Assembly: GCA_041684965.1 (NCBI GenBank)
Contig: JAWLGR010000013.1
Coordinates: forward strand, 80,264-144,263
Origin: Mariniphaga sp041684965
Lineage (GTDB): Bacteria; Bacteroidota; Bacteroidia; Bacteroidales; Prolixibacteraceae
Direction of reading: 5' to 3'
Length of the DNA stretch: 64,000 nt
Part shown: positions 63,578-64,000 of the stretch, in pieces
Position numbering within the stretch: the first letter of the stretch is position 1
Layout of the letters: the number at the start of each line of letters is the position of its first letter
Notes under the pieces: generated by a model
Told to the model about the DNA's origin: nothing
Databases searched by the model: none
The model's input: the letters and a program-made list of their open reading frames with translations, nothing else
Position numbers and translations under genes: made by a program

Positions 63578-64000
63578 ATGAACAAAATTTTTACTTTAAC
63601 AATCGTATTTTTATTAATAACGGTGGTATTTACTCAAGCAAATACAGAAACTATACTTTGGAGTGAAAACTTTGAAGGCGACTGGACTGCGAACTGGCAC
63701 GTAGATGCCGGTACTTGGGAGGTAGGTGAACCAACCAGCGGGCCAAATGCAGCCTACGCTGGTGATAAATGTGCTGCTACTGTTTTGGGAGGGAATTATT
63801 CAGCAATTGTACAAAGCAGACTAATTAGGCATACTTCATTTACGGTTCCATCAGCATCGGAAAATCCCCGTTTACGTTTTTGGCACTGGTATAATATTAG
63901 TTCATACGATTATGGAAAAGTGCAGATTAAAGTAGATGGCTCAACTGATTGGGTTGATATATCCTCTTCTTATACGAGTACCGGAAGCAATATTTGGACT
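63578..64000 (+). CDS. Secreted protein with jelly-roll domain, cut by window edge
   Basis: The first 141 codons are in the window; the gene runs on past base 64000. The signal peptide is MNKIFTLTIVFLLITVVFTQA. The mature start (ILWSENFEGDWTANWHVDAG) and the stretch LRFWHWYNISSYDYGKVQIK match the beta-jelly-roll at the C terminus of the preceding protein. A ribosome binding site is weak (CAAAATC). It is likely another T9SS-type or surface protein. The remainder of the gene is unseen. Confidence 0.75.
   Translation, partial: MNKIFTLTIVFLLITVVFTQANTETILWSENFEGDWTANWHVDAGTWEVGEPTSGPNAAYAGDKCAATVLGGNYSAIVQSRLIRHTSFTVPSASENPRLRFWHWYNISSYDYGKVQIKVDGSTDWVDISSSYTSTGSNIWT

Overview
The window looks like a chromosomal stretch of a Bacteroidota bacterium, probably Bacteroidia (Marinilabiliales/Prolixibacteraceae-like; the order is an inference). 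Support comes from a SusC/SusD pair with an ECF sigma factor and FecR anti-sigma factor, several proteins with a type IX secretion (T9SS) C-terminal domain, a LytTR regulator, an AT-rich composition, many lipoproteins, and a tmRNA with the tag GENNYALAA. One scaffold gap of exactly 100 N lies at 48683-48782. The left and right edges each cut a gene. Layout: 1-12.9 kb is mostly housekeeping. It holds the start of an anaerobic sulfatase-maturating radical-SAM enzyme (left edge), a YccF membrane protein, a C1 peptidase, the DNA glycosylase Tag, a TPR protein, tRNA-Asp, a metallophosphoesterase, an SRPBCC protein, tmRNA, a barrel-less TonB-plug protein, a GT2 glycosyltransferase, an acyl-CoA dehydrogenase and a cold-shock protein. 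From 13.0 to 42.3 kb, all on the minus strand, lies a large catabolic locus of the polysaccharide-utilization type. Reading in the direction of transcription it contains an iduronate-sulfatase-like sulfatase, ECF sigma, FecR, SusC with an STN domain, SusD, a DoxX/TIM-barrel fusion, an amidohydrolase, a nitrilase-type hydrolase, a double alpha/beta hydrolase, an M14 carboxypeptidase-like protein, three Tat-type Gfo/Idh/MocA oxidoreductases, two sulfatases, a lipoprotein xylose-isomerase-like TIM barrel, an OmpA lipoprotein and a fourth sulfatase. A GH10-like lipoprotein is divergent at the right end. The sulfatases all carry the Cys-type formylglycine motif, which fits the maturase at the left edge. 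How the genes may work together (inference): SusC/D imports a sulfated substrate under sigma/anti-sigma control and the four sulfatases desulfate it. The same-strand run contains no recognisable classical glycoside hydrolase but has three exported NAD-type sugar oxidoreductases and sugar-isomerase-like TIM barrels. That fits oxidation-elimination (3-keto) glycoside cleavage, with amide or ester removal by the amidohydrolase, nitrilase, M14 and alpha/beta hydrolase enzymes. From 43.7 to 64 kb is a secretome region. It contains lipoproteins, very large T9SS-exported multidomain surface proteins (IPT/MBG, cohesin-like, dockerin-like, SprB-like, PKD, HYR modules), a secreted rhodanese, an orphan LytTR regulator, and a right-edge pair of adhesin-like proteins plus a truncated one. 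Repetitive intergenic DNA includes a 100-bp-period repeat at 50.2-50.5 kb, a 30-bp-arm hairpin at 20.0 kb, and a 255-bp coding repeat that broke the assembly.
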